Shown here in pieces: positions 1-7,917 of a DNA stretch of 64,000 nucleotides. Numbering within the stretch: the stretch's first letter is position 1; every line of letters starts with the position of its first letter. Source of the stretch: Rhizobium sp. P32RR-XVIII (GTDB taxonomy: Bacteria; Pseudomonadota; Alphaproteobacteria; Rhizobiales; Rhizobiaceae); contig NZ_JABAIH010000008.1 in assembly GCF_012641395.1 (NCBI RefSeq), forward strand, positions 248,001 through 312,000, in the 5' to 3' direction. The notes below the pieces were generated by a model, which was not told where the DNA came from, ran no database searches, and was given only the letters and a program-made list of their open reading frames with translations. A program made the position numbers and the translations under genes.

Positions 1-2
1 AT

Positions 3-689
3 CTGGAAGCGCATCCGGAAATTGCCGCGCGGATCGAAAGCTACGGCAGGCAGCGTCTTGATTTGCGGGCAGCGCTCGATCCCGTTCTGGAAGAGCCGGT
101 ACCGAGCCGCCTCAACCTGAGCCATATGATGGAGACGCGCACTCGAGGCCGGGCTCCGTTCTGGCGCATGGCCGCCGCTGCGACCGTGCTTCTCGTGGCG
201 GGCGGTTCCGGCGGCTGGATATCGCACGATTTCTACCAGCCGCCGAGCGAGGGCGTTCTGGCGCTCGCACGCGAAGCATCCGACAGCTTTGCGACCTATG
301 CCTCCGACAGGGTAAGGCCGGTCGAGCTGCGCGCCGACAACATGGGCGAACTGGTCGACTGGGCGACGCAGCGCATGGGCCGCAAGCCGGTGCTGCCGGA
401 CCTTTCGAAGTCCGGCTATCGCCTTATGGGCGGCCGTCTCATCGCCACGCCGCACGGCGCCGGGCTTATGCTGATGTACGACAACGACCGTGGCTCTCGT
501 CTCGTCATGCTGACCCGTCCGATGGTAGTCGACCAGAACAAGACGATGACGGCACTTTCCAAGGGCGAGGTCGGCGGATGGAGCTGGGCGGCGAACGGAA
601 TGGGTTATAGCCTTGTCGGCGCATTACCACCCGATCTATTGCACCCGCTCGCAGACGACATTCGTCGCCAGGCCGAGCTAGGTGCTTGA
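3..689 (+). CDS. Anti-sigma factor, transmembrane, 5' truncated by window edge
   Basis: The reading frame is open from base 3, so the true start lies before the window; 228 codons are visible. An Ala/Pro/Arg-rich cytoplasmic stretch is followed by one hydrophobic helix (about bases 159-221, FWRMAAAATVLLVAGG) and a roughly 150-residue periplasmic part. This layout, and the C-terminal region with YDNDRGSRLVML, resembles the anti-sigma factors that pair with ECF sigma factors in rhizobia. The sigma-binding N-terminus is not visible, and the sigma gene should lie just upstream. It is convergent with the inositol-phosphatase gene, 45 bp away. Family assignment is by recognition of layout, not by a catalytic motif. 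Confidence 0.7.
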   Translation: MEAHPEIAARIESYGRQRLDLRAALDPVLEEPVPSRLNLSHMMETRTRGRAPFWRMAAAATVLLVAGGSGGWISHDFYQPPSEGVLALAREASDSFATYASDRVRPVELRADNMGELVDWATQRMGRKPVLPDLSKSGYRLMGGRLIATPHGAGLMLMYDNDRGSRLVMLTRPMVVDQNKTMTALSKGEVGGWSWAANGMGYSLVGALPPDLLHPLADDIRRQAELGA

Positions 690-734
690 TCGGCGACTTC
701 TTACCCGTGAGAAGGCCCACTGGGCATGATCCAT

Positions 735-1559
735 TCAAGTACGCCGCATCTCCAGCGCTCTCGACGTGCGCTCCACCAATGCCGGCTCTCCACAGACAAA
801 GGTAAACGGCCCCTGCGGCAGACCGGCAGACCAGTCGAGCGAATGAGCACAGCCGGCCTCCGCCGCTATGATCGCCGCGCCGGCCACGTCCCAGATATGT
901 TCCCCGAAGCCGATATAGAGATCGGCCTCGCCGAGAATGACAGGGATCAGACCGGTCACCGCCGATCCCGTCCGCCGATCGGCCAGCCCCAGTTCGTCGC
1001 GCACGAAACCTGACAGCCAGCGATCGTTGTCCGTCGACATCCAGGTCGAAACGCCGGTGTATGCGATACTGGGCTCGGCGGGTCTGCGGTGTGCCGGTAG
1101 CTTTTCCCCATTTCGCCAGATGCCCTTTCCCGCTTCGGCCACGAGCATGGTTCCCTCAACTGGGGCATTCAGGGCTGCGGCGACCGGGCGATCCGACGCC
1201 AGGCCGATGGACACGGCCCAGGAGGAACCACCCCGAACGAAGTTATGCGTTCCGTCGATCGGGTCGATGATCCAGGTACGGCCGGATATGCCCGACAGGC
1301 TTCGTCCTTCCTCTCCCAGGATGCCATCATCAGGAAAGAGTCGGCCGATCCCGGCCGCAATCATCTCCTCCACCGCGCGATCCACATCGGTGACGAAATC
1401 AAGGTGGCCCTTGGCCGTTACGGATAGTTCTGACAGCGCCTTTTGACGCGACAGTGCCAAGTTTCCTGCTTGAGCAGCCAACTCGCTGATTTCGTGGACT
1501 AGCATCGGGTATCTCGCTTTGAATTGAAGCAGTGACGTAAGTACAAAAGCCATGCTCAT
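735..1559 (-). CDS. Inositol monophosphatase family phosphatase
   Basis: Mg-dependent phosphomonoesterase of the IMPase/FBPase fold (274 aa). The family metal motifs are all present: DFVTDVD (residues 54-60), GEEG (82-85), WIIDPIDGTHNF (96-107) and WDVAGA near 223. It has no signal peptide and so is cytoplasmic. The ATG at 1559 leaves a 5' leader of about 30 nt from the promoter predicted beneath the PHO box at 1617-1634. An in-frame ATG at 1505 would give 256 aa and a more usual family length, and neither has a strong ribosome binding site. It is divergent from the phosphodiester-type ABC operon and probably dephosphorylates a product released from the imported compound. IMPase-fold enzymes also hydrolyse other sugar phosphates and PAP, so the substrate is open. 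Confidence 0.85.
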   Translation of the reverse strand: MSMAFVLTSLLQFKARYPMLVHEISELAAQAGNLALSRQKALSELSVTAKGHLDFVTDVDRAVEEMIAAGIGRLFPDDGILGEEGRSLSGISGRTWIIDPIDGTHNFVRGGSSWAVSIGLASDRPVAAALNAPVEGTMLVAEAGKGIWRNGEKLPAHRRPAEPSIAYTGVSTWMSTDNDRWLSGFVRDELGLADRRTGSAVTGLIPVILGEADLYIGFGEHIWDVAGAAIIAAEAGCAHSLDWSAGLPQGPFTFVCGEPALVERTSRALEMRRT

Positions 1560-1616
1560 ACGTATGCATGAATGTCGTAGGGGCGCGACTGGCGCCTAAA
1601 GTAGGCGGTTTGTCAA

Positions 1617-1634
1617 ATGACAGTTTGATGAAAG
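1617..1634 (-). promoter_or_regulatory. PHO-box-like PhoB site upstream of the inositol-phosphatase gene
   Basis: Read on the minus strand the site is CTTTCATCAAACTGTCAT. It is a 7-bp repeat, 4-bp spacer and 7-bp repeat, with one mismatch in the repeats to the CTGTCAT-N4-CTGTCAT PHO-box pattern. A third repeat-like unit (TTTGACA) follows, keeping the 11-bp period. A possible -10 (TACTTT, 1598-1603) lies 13 bp downstream. It implies phosphate-starvation activation of the phosphatase gene. Confidence 0.65.
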
Positions 1635-1667
1635 TCTTACCTTCAAAGGGTCCGGCTTACCCTGCAT

Positions 1668-1685
1668 TATTCATCAAATTGTCAC
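1668..1685 (+). promoter_or_regulatory. PHO-box-like PhoB site upstream of the ABC/phosphodiesterase operon
   Basis: TATTCATCAAATTGTCAC has the 7+4+7 PHO-box layout, with the second repeat (TTGTCAC) closer to consensus than the first. CTTCAAC continues the 11-bp period. It faces the substrate-binding-protein gene and lies 82 bp before its ATG. A weak -10 (TAATTC, 1700-1705) follows. It is weaker than the opposing box, but the shared CATCAAA core in two divergent sites supports both. Confidence 0.55.
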
Positions 1686-1697
1686 CGAACCTTCAAC

Positions 1698-1713
1698 GGT
1701 AATTCGTATTACC
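1698..1713. promoter_or_regulatory. Candidate LacI-family operator
   Basis: GGTAATTCGTATTACC is a 16-bp palindrome (GGTAAT/ATTACC arms) centred on CG, which is the symmetry of LacI/GalR-family operators. It overlaps the likely -10 of the ABC operon, just downstream of the plus-strand PHO box. The operon is followed by a LacI-type regulator gene (7918-8976), which is the natural candidate to bind here and repress. Confidence 0.5.
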
Positions 1714-1766
1714 ACGTTATTCGTTGGCGTCATCAAAACGTGCCAACAGCGCAAAAGGTGGACGCA

Positions 1767-3017
1767 ATGAAACTTCGCACTGCACTCATGACAGCAACGC
1801 TTCTCTGTGCGGCTTATGCACAGGCGGGCGCAACCGAACCCGTGGGCGGGCCCGACTTCAACATCAAGACCAATGTGGATCTGAAGGCACTGACACCCGC
1901 AAATTTCTACGACGTGCTTGTCCCGGCCGCCAAGGCGGAAGGCCAGATCAGCTTCTATGATTTCGGCGAATCGGAAAACGTCATCTTTGCCGAGATCATT
2001 CGCCGCTTCGAAGCGAAATACGGCGTCAAGGTCGAATATCATCAGGTCGACGGCGAACAGGCCGTACAGCAGCTGATCGCCGCCAAGCAGGCCGGTCAGC
2101 CTTCTCCCGTTGATGTCTTCTGGATGCCCAACGGCTCGGTTCGCGTCGCCGATCAGGCCGGCATAATCGCCAATCTGCCGCTTAACACCATGCTGCCGAG
2201 CGCCCCGGACCTTGAGCAGAATGCGGCGACCGTTTCGCGCGGCTACGTCCACGGCGGCAAGGTCGCGCCCTACCACCGCAACGTCACTGCAATCGGCTAC
2301 GATACGCGAGCCTTCCCCAATGGCACCGAACCGAAGAACTTTGCCGAACTGCTCGCCTTCGCCAAGGCAAACCCGCAGAAGATGGTCGTCACCGACCCGA
2401 CGCGTGGCGGTTCCGGTATCGGCTTCCTCGAAAGCGCCATCCTGGCGATGACGACCAAGGACTGTCAGGCTCGCCTCTATGACTACACCGTCACGGAAGC
2501 CGACGCGGCTGCCTGGGCCAACGGCCCCTGCCTGGACCCGGTCCTTGCCTATTTCAAGGAGCTGCGCCCCAACGTCGAGTTCACCAACGGCAATACGGAC
2601 TCGCTCAATCTGATGGCAAACGGCCAGGCTGAAGTGGCGACTGTATGGGAAGACGAGGTCTATGACTTCACCGGCCGCGGTCTGCTGCCGCCGACCGTCA
2701 AGGCCCGCCTCCTCACCGATGGCGAAGTCGGCGACGGCGATGGCGCCATGATGCCGTCTGGCGCAACCCACGTCGCCGGCGGCCTTCTCTTCCTCGACTT
2801 CCTGATGTCGGACGAGATCCAGCTCTACAAGCTCACCGTCAACGGATCACGCTCGGCCCGTACGAAGCTCGATATCGACAAGGCCCTGACGTCGGACGTG
2901 ACCAACCGCCTCGTGCCGCAGGAACAGTATCTGAACTATGCGCGCCCGCGCATCGTCGGCACGATCTCCGACGCCGCCGCCAAGCGTTTTGTCGAGACCA
3001 TCCTGCAGGGCAGCTGA
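1767..3017 (+). CDS. ABC transporter substrate-binding protein, ferric/polyamine-type fold
   Basis: Periplasmic solute-binding protein of 416 aa. The ATG at 1767 is chosen because AAAGGTGG precedes it at proper spacing and it begins directly with a Sec signal peptide (MKLRTALMTATLLCAAYAQA). The body resembles the extracellular binding proteins of the FbpA/AfuA/PotD cluster. It leads an operon with ATPase, two permeases, a glycerophosphodiester phosphodiesterase and an EEP-fold hydrolase, so the ligand is probably an organic phosphate such as a glycerophosphodiester rather than iron. Members of this cluster that bind sugar phosphates are known (AfuA), which makes this plausible. The exact ligand cannot be read from the sequence. 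Confidence 0.85.
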   Translation: MKLRTALMTATLLCAAYAQAGATEPVGGPDFNIKTNVDLKALTPANFYDVLVPAAKAEGQISFYDFGESENVIFAEIIRRFEAKYGVKVEYHQVDGEQAVQQLIAAKQAGQPSPVDVFWMPNGSVRVADQAGIIANLPLNTMLPSAPDLEQNAATVSRGYVHGGKVAPYHRNVTAIGYDTRAFPNGTEPKNFAELLAFAKANPQKMVVTDPTRGGSGIGFLESAILAMTTKDCQARLYDYTVTEADAAAWANGPCLDPVLAYFKELRPNVEFTNGNTDSLNLMANGQAEVATVWEDEVYDFTGRGLLPPTVKARLLTDGEVGDGDGAMMPSGATHVAGGLLFLDFLMSDEIQLYKLTVNGSRSARTKLDIDKALTSDVTNRLVPQEQYLNYARPRIVGTISDAAAKRFVETILQGS

Positions 3018-3035
3018 TTCTCTTCGAAACCTCAG

Positions 3036-3062
3036 GGAAGGGCCGCCGACCGCGGCCCTTCC
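3036..3062 (+). repeat. Intra-operon hairpin between binding-protein and ATPase genes
   Basis: Perfect 11-bp inverted repeat (GGAAGGGCCGC, 5-nt loop, GCGGCCCTTCC) 18 bp after the stop codon of the binding-protein gene. There is no U-tract, so it is more likely an mRNA-stabilising or partial-termination element giving excess binding protein over membrane components, as is common in ABC operons. Confidence 0.6.
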
Positions 3063-3091
3063 ATCCTTCTTCATCCTTGGAGCTGCAGATC

Positions 3092-4111
3092 ATGGCGCAT
3101 GTTGTCCTCGCCAACCTCCATAAGAGATTCAACGCCACGCTGGCGGTCGACAATTTCTCCCTCGATGTCGCCGAGGGCGAATTCGTTGCCCTTCTCGGGC
3201 CTTCGGGGTGCGGCAAAACGACAGTGATGCGGATGATTGCCGGCATCGCGGAACCCGACAGCGGCGAGATTGCGATCGGGAAACGGCGCGTCGATGGCCT
3301 GCCGCCCGAGCATCGCAATATTGGCCTGGTTTTCCAGTCCTACGCACTCTTTCCGCATATGACGGTCGAAGCCAATATCGCCTTCGGACTCCAGATGCGC
3401 CGCGTCCCGCGCGACGAGATGCGCCGGCGCGTTGCGGCCGTTCTCGAGACGGTCGATCTTGCAAAACTCGCCAAGCGTCATCCGCGCCAGCTTTCCGGCG
3501 GTCAGCAGCAGCGCGTCGCCCTCGCCCGGGCACTGGTTACCGAACCGGATGTCCTGCTCCTTGACGAACCGCTTTCCAATCTCGACGCCAAATTGCGCGA
3601 GCACCTGCGTGAGGATATTCGAAATCTGCAGCGTCGCCTCGGCATCACGACGATCTATGTCACGCATGACCAATCCGAGGCGCTCGCCCTTGCCGATCGC
3701 GTCGTCGTCATGAACGGCGGGCGCATCGTCGAGGAAGGTGGGCCACGCGACCTCTACCAGACGCCGAGGCGGCGTTTCACCGCCGAATTTCTCGGCCAGA
3801 CAAATATTCTCGCCGCGACGGCTTCGGACGGCACCATCCATTTCCCGTGGGGCGAGGAGCAGGCCGGATGGAACGGCCAGAGCGGCCGGCTCGACCTCTC
3901 GATCCGACCGGAAGACATCTCCATCCAAGCGGCAGGCATGGGCCCCGCGGTCGTGACCGACGTAACCTTCCTCGGCGCGGATATCGAACACAAGCTCGAT
4001 GTCGGCGGATTGACGATGCGGGCACGGGCGAGCGGGCGCGGCGCGAAAATCCTTCCGGTCGGGACGCGCGTCGCCATTGGCCTTCCCGACGATCTGCACG
4101 TGCTGTCCTAA
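3092..4111 (+). CDS. ABC transporter ATP-binding protein
   Basis: Importer ATPase of 339 aa with C-terminal TOBE domain, of the PotA/FbpC/UgpC type. Visible motifs: Walker A GPSGCGKTT, Q-loop LVFQSYALFP, signature LSGGQQQRVALARAL, Walker B VLLLDEPLSNLD and H-loop YVTHDQSEA. The ATG at 3092 is preferred over an upstream TTG because GGAG lies about 10 bp before it and the protein then starts right at the conserved strand (MAHVVLANLHKRF). It energises the two permeases that follow. Confidence 0.9.
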   Translation: MAHVVLANLHKRFNATLAVDNFSLDVAEGEFVALLGPSGCGKTTVMRMIAGIAEPDSGEIAIGKRRVDGLPPEHRNIGLVFQSYALFPHMTVEANIAFGLQMRRVPRDEMRRRVAAVLETVDLAKLAKRHPRQLSGGQQQRVALARALVTEPDVLLLDEPLSNLDAKLREHLREDIRNLQRRLGITTIYVTHDQSEALALADRVVVMNGGRIVEEGGPRDLYQTPRRRFTAEFLGQTNILAATASDGTIHFPWGEEQAGWNGQSGRLDLSIRPEDISIQAAGMGPAVVTDVTFLGADIEHKLDVGGLTMRARASGRGAKILPVGTRVAIGLPDDLHVLS

Positions 4112-4125
4112 AGGGAGGCAATGGA

Positions 4126-4980
4126 ATGAACCGTACGGCTGCCCTTCTGCTGCTGCTTTTGCCCGGTGTCGGATTTCTTGTTCTTTTCTTTGGGCTGCCA
4201 CTTGCCCTCGCGTTTTTGGCAAGCGTCGGTCTCGGCGCGCTCGGGGACAGCAACGGCTTCACACTGGAGCACTACCGGTCACTATTCACCGACAGCGTCT
4301 ATCGAGACGGTTTGCTGTTCTCGATCTATATTTCTGTTGCGCCGACCCTGGTCAGCCTCGTCATCTCCGTGCCGCTCGCCGTTCTCCTGCAGGAGAGTTT
4401 TCCCGGCAAGCGGCTGTTCCAGACACTTTACAAGATACCGCTCGTCGTACCGGCAATCGTGGCCGCTTTCATCGTCATGACGCTCTTCGACCGCGGCGGG
4501 GAGATCCCGCGGCTGCTGCAGCCCCTTAACCTGCAGCTGCCGAAGCTGGTGCGCGACCCCTGGGCGCTGGGGGTGATCATCGCCACGGCCTGGAAATCGA
4601 TCCCCTTCATGACGCTGATCATCGGCGGCTCGGTTGCCGCGATCCCACACGATCTGAAGCATGCCGCGCGCACGCTCGGCGGCAATCGCCTCACCGTCTT
4701 CTGCCGGGTCGAGTTGCCGCTTGCGCTGCCCGGGATCACAGCTGCTACGCTGCTTGTTTTCGTTGGAACGACCGGGGCTTTCGCCGTGCCTTCCCTGCTC
4801 GGGCCGATATATCCGAAGCCCCTGTCGATCTGGATGTACCAGAACGCATTGGAGAAGAACGACTGGGCGAGCGCATCGGCGATGGGCATCATGCTCTCGA
4901 TCGTCGCATGCCTCGTGCTGGTCATCTACTATCGCATCACGTCCGGTATGCGCACCGGCATCAGCGGAGAGACCCGATGA
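4126..4980 (+). CDS. ABC transporter permease (first)
   Basis: Inner-membrane subunit of 284 aa with about six hydrophobic helices, starting with a long hydrophobic run (RTAALLLLLLPGVGFLVLFF). The ATPase-coupling EAA loop is seen as AARTLGGNRLTVFCRVELPL. The start at 4126 follows AAGGGAGG at 4111-4118; an ATG at 4121 runs into a stop after two codons. It overlaps the next permease by ATGA. By position it is the PotB-like member of a heterodimeric channel. Confidence 0.9.
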   Translation: MNRTAALLLLLLPGVGFLVLFFGLPLALAFLASVGLGALGDSNGFTLEHYRSLFTDSVYRDGLLFSIYISVAPTLVSLVISVPLAVLLQESFPGKRLFQTLYKIPLVVPAIVAAFIVMTLFDRGGEIPRLLQPLNLQLPKLVRDPWALGVIIATAWKSIPFMTLIIGGSVAAIPHDLKHAARTLGGNRLTVFCRVELPLALPGITAATLLVFVGTTGAFAVPSLLGPIYPKPLSIWMYQNALEKNDWASASAMGIMLSIVACLVLVIYYRITSGMRTGISGETR

Positions 4981-5858
4981 CGATTGCCGTTTCACTTCCG
5001 TCACGCCTGGATCGGGCAGCTATCAGGCGCAGTCGAGTCCCAGAGGGATGGTGGTTGTCTGTCGGCCTCTATACCGCTCTCGCCCTGACGCTGCTGGCAC
5101 CGCTGGTCGTCGCACTCCTGTGGTCGCTGGTCGATCCCAAGGGCGGATGGTTTGCGCCCGATATCCTGCCGCGCGGTCTGTCCCTCGTGCATTGGCAGGC
5201 GATCACTCAGGACCGCAGCCTGATTGCGAGCATCCTCACGAGTCTTTCGATATCGGCCGTGGTCATGGTCCTCTCGGCCATCCTTGCCCTCCCAACCGCC
5301 TTCGCGCTCGCGAAGATCCCCTTCAAGGCGAAGCGCGCGGTCGAGATGTTCGTGCTGGCGCCGCTGATCGTTCCCGGCCTGGTTGTCGGCATCGGCATCG
5401 GCTTTGTCTTCTTCCGCATCGGCCTCGCCTATACCATCCCCGGCGTCATCCTTGCGCAAACCATCGGCACGCTTCCCTTCATGATCCGAATTCTGGCGGC
5501 GACCCTGGAGAATCTGCCGATGGATCTCATCCATGCTGCCCGTACACTCGGCGCGAGCCCGCTCAAGGTTGCGCTTCGAATCGTCGTGCCGCTCACCTGG
5601 CCGGGCTTCGTCGCCGGCGGCCTTCTATCCTTCATTTCGAGCTTCGAGGAGTTCGAGAAGACCTTCATCGTCGGCGCCCCGCAGGTCGAGACATTGACCG
5701 TAAAGCTCTGGGCGGTCCTCGGCGGGAAGGTGCTGATCTTTCCGAACGCGGCCGTGGTGACCTTCATCCTGCTCGCCCCCACCGTCGTCATTTTCATGCT
5801 TGCCGAACGTGCCTTGCGCAACGAAAGCGCGCTCGCCGCCGGCATGGGCAAACTCTAA
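4977..5858 (+). CDS. ABC transporter permease (second)
   Basis: Inner-membrane subunit of 293 aa, PotC-like. The N-terminal region is cytoplasmic and basic (PSRLDRAAIRRSR), and the first helix begins near residue 30. The EAA loop is AARTLGASPLKVALRIVVPL. The start codon overlaps the stop of the first permease (ATGA), which implies translational coupling and a matched 1:1 ratio. It pairs with 4126-4980 to form the channel of the putative organophosphate importer. Confidence 0.9.
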   Translation: MTIAVSLPSRLDRAAIRRSRVPEGWWLSVGLYTALALTLLAPLVVALLWSLVDPKGGWFAPDILPRGLSLVHWQAITQDRSLIASILTSLSISAVVMVLSAILALPTAFALAKIPFKAKRAVEMFVLAPLIVPGLVVGIGIGFVFFRIGLAYTIPGVILAQTIGTLPFMIRILAATLENLPMDLIHAARTLGASPLKVALRIVVPLTWPGFVAGGLLSFISSFEEFEKTFIVGAPQVETLTVKLWAVLGGKVLIFPNAAVVTFILLAPTVVIFMLAERALRNESALAAGMGKL

Positions 5859-5882
5859 TCCCTTCACATACAGGAGAATTCA

Positions 5883-6686
5883 ATGTTCAAACTTCTCGCG
5901 CAGAACGCTGCCGACGTTCATGTCTGCGGCCACCGCGGCCACTCCATCGGCGCGCCGGAAAACACCATCGCGGCCTTCGTCGCCACCCGCGAGCACGGCG
6001 GCGATTCAGCGGAGATCGACTGCGTGCTGACGGAAAATGGCGAGATTGTTCTGATGCACGACCAGACGGTCGACCGCACCACCAACGGTACCGGTCTGGT
6101 CTCCGCCAAAAGCCTCACCGACATCCGGAAGCTGGACGCCGGCAGCTGGTTGGACGGCCGATTTTCCGGCGAACGTATCCCGACGCTTGCCGAAGCGATT
6201 GAATTTGCGAAGACTTATGATTTCGGTCTCGTAGTCGAGGTGAAGGAAGCCCGCCAGACGGACCGGTTCGTCCGGCGCCTCGGCGCGGTTCTCGCCGAGA
6301 CCGCTGGCGCCGACCATCTCGTCATGATCTCGTTTGACCACGCTTTCCTGCGGGATATGAAGGATGCCCTGCCCGGCGTTCGCACCGAAGGCATCACCCA
6401 TGCCCGCCATGCCGACTTCGTCGGCGTCGCGAAAGCAGCGCGTCTCGACTCCCTTTCGATCGAGCATCAGATGTTCAGGCCGGAGGACGGGGTCGCCCTG
6501 CACAAGGCCGGCGTCGCCGTGCGGTTCCACCTGCAGCGGCCGGCCTATTACGACCGCTACAAGGCGCTCGGCGTCGATCTGCTTGCACCGGTTTCGTCCT
6601 ATGTCGCAGACGGCGTGATCGATACCATTTCCGGTGACGATGTCGGTTTTCTGGCAGAGCTCAAGGCAGCAGGTGTCGCAAAATGA
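5883..6686 (+). CDS. Glycerophosphodiester phosphodiesterase (cytoplasmic, UgpQ-like)
   Basis: Hydrolyses glycerophosphodiesters to glycerol-3-phosphate and an alcohol. The 267-aa protein shows the GDPD signature: HRG at residues 17-19, APENT with catalytic Glu about 26, an EIDCVLTENGEIVLMHD segment carrying the metal-binding acidic pair and second His, and DRTTNGTG. With no signal peptide it acts on imported substrate, like UgpQ rather than periplasmic GlpQ. An AGGAG ribosome binding site precedes the ATG. It sits inside the ABC operon and overlaps the next gene by ATGA. It is the strongest clue that the importer carries a phosphodiester. Confidence 0.9.
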   Translation: MFKLLAQNAADVHVCGHRGHSIGAPENTIAAFVATREHGGDSAEIDCVLTENGEIVLMHDQTVDRTTNGTGLVSAKSLTDIRKLDAGSWLDGRFSGERIPTLAEAIEFAKTYDFGLVVEVKEARQTDRFVRRLGAVLAETAGADHLVMISFDHAFLRDMKDALPGVRTEGITHARHADFVGVAKAARLDSLSIEHQMFRPEDGVALHKAGVAVRFHLQRPAYYDRYKALGVDLLAPVSSYVADGVIDTISGDDVGFLAELKAAGVAK

Positions 6687-7747
6687 GCGAATGGATCGCC
6701 TTTCCCGCGAGCGAACAGGTGTCCGAACTGGCTGTGGTCCCTCTCGATAAGCGGGAGCGCCTCCGCGATGGCCCCACCGATGCGGCAACCTTTGCCGCCG
6801 CCTTCGATTCCATTCCTGCACTGCGCCAGATCGAAACCGGTGGGAAGCCACCGCAGCGCACGGCCGCGCGCGGCTCGCTCAAGGTGGCAAGCTGGAACGT
6901 GGAGCGGCTGCGCCATCTTCAAGCAATCGGCGATACCCTGGCGCAGCTCGCTCCGGACGTCATGCTGTTGACCGAAATCGACAAGGGCATGGCGCGATCG
7001 GGCAACGGCCATCGGATCGCGGAGCTCGCGGGCCGATTTGGCCATGGCTACGCTTACGGCGTCGAATTCATCGAGCTCGATCGCGGCGACCCGGAAGAGC
7101 GGGTCACCCACGCGCATGAGACCAACCTTCTCGGCTTTCACGGCAACGGCATCGTCACCGATCTGACCCTGAGCCGGCCGTTCCTGATCAGGCTGGAGGC
7201 CGAAGGGAAATGGTTCGGTTGGGAGCGGGAGGAACCGCGTGTCGGGGGCCGGATGGCGATCGGTGGGCAAATCGAGCTCGACGGCACCAAGGTGACTCTG
7301 GTTGCGGCGCATTTCGAAAGCCATTCCGACCCGGAGCATCGAGCCGCTCAGGCTGGACATCTTCTTGATGTGATCGACCGCTATGACCCGGGTGCCCCGG
7401 TTCTGATCGGCGGCGATTTCAACACGTCGACGTTCTCCCGGCGGGAGACTGCATCGGCGCTTGCGGCAGCGCTTGCCGCCGATCCCCGGCGGCGCGTGGA
7501 TGTCGAGCCGTACGAGCCGCTGTTCGCGCTGATGGCCCAGCGAGGATATGACTGGACGCGATGCAATGTTCCGGGTGCACCGACCGAGCGGCCGGACGAT
7601 CCGGCCGAACGCGTGCTCGGCAAGATCGACTGGTTCTTCAGTCGCGGTCTGAAGGCATCTCTTCCGGCCGTCATCCCTGCGCTGAAGGCAGACGGGACGC
7701 CCTCCTCGGATCACGAGTGCCTGATGGTGCAAATCGAGCTGATCTAA
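6683..7747 (+). CDS. Endonuclease/exonuclease/phosphatase (EEP) family hydrolase
   Basis: A metal-dependent phosphodiesterase/phosphatase fold of 354 aa. EEP motifs appear in order: ASWNVERL (about residue 70), LLTEID (about 95), AAHFESHSD (about 212), IGGDFNTS (about 242), KIDWFF (about 313) and SSDHECLM near the C-terminus. The fold is shared by DNase I, exonuclease III, inositol polyphosphate 5-phosphatases and sphingomyelinases. There is no signal peptide. Its start overlaps the GDPD gene (ATGA), so the two hydrolases are probably made in equal amounts. In this context a small-molecule phosphodiester or phosphoinositol role is more likely than DNA repair. Confidence 0.85.
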   Translation: MSEWIAFPASEQVSELAVVPLDKRERLRDGPTDAATFAAAFDSIPALRQIETGGKPPQRTAARGSLKVASWNVERLRHLQAIGDTLAQLAPDVMLLTEIDKGMARSGNGHRIAELAGRFGHGYAYGVEFIELDRGDPEERVTHAHETNLLGFHGNGIVTDLTLSRPFLIRLEAEGKWFGWEREEPRVGGRMAIGGQIELDGTKVTLVAAHFESHSDPEHRAAQAGHLLDVIDRYDPGAPVLIGGDFNTSTFSRRETASALAAALAADPRRRVDVEPYEPLFALMAQRGYDWTRCNVPGAPTERPDDPAERVLGKIDWFFSRGLKASLPAVIPALKADGTPSSDHECLMVQIELI

Positions 7748-7757
7748 GTTGCTGACC

Positions 7758-7787
7758 GGATGTCGTGACACGGTTGTCACGACATCC
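7758..7787. terminator. Palindrome after the operon: terminator or LacI operator
   Basis: GGATGTCGTGACA, loop CGGT, TGTCACGACATCC: a perfect 13-bp stem beginning 10 bp after the EEP stop codon. No U-tract follows, so rho-independent termination would be weak. It could instead separate the operon from the regulator gene or act as a regulator site. The centre is not CG-symmetric, which argues against a typical LacI operator. Confidence 0.5.
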
Positions 7788-7917
7788 CTCTACAACCATG
7801 GTACTCTACGCGTTATGAGACGATTCTTGCCCGGCGGCTTTGTCGGGAATGAGCGTTATGCGGACGACTGCCGGCAGCAATGAATGGTGACGGGAATAAC
7901 TGCCGGGGTGCAAAGCA

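Noticed and set aside
1767..5858. Ferric iron importer
   Set aside because: The fold cluster is shared, but the operon encodes phosphodiester hydrolases and carries PHO boxes, not iron-regulatory sites that I could see.
4661..6202. 513-codon plus-strand frame overlapping both permeases and the GDPD gene
   Set aside because: Arg/Pro/Ser-rich out-of-frame translation of real genes; no domain and no ribosome binding site.
735..7747. Agrocinopine-type opine system
   Set aside because: Acc-type loci use a peptide-class importer and an AccR repressor of DeoR-like type; here the importer is of the ferric/polyamine class with a LacI-type regulator and PHO boxes.
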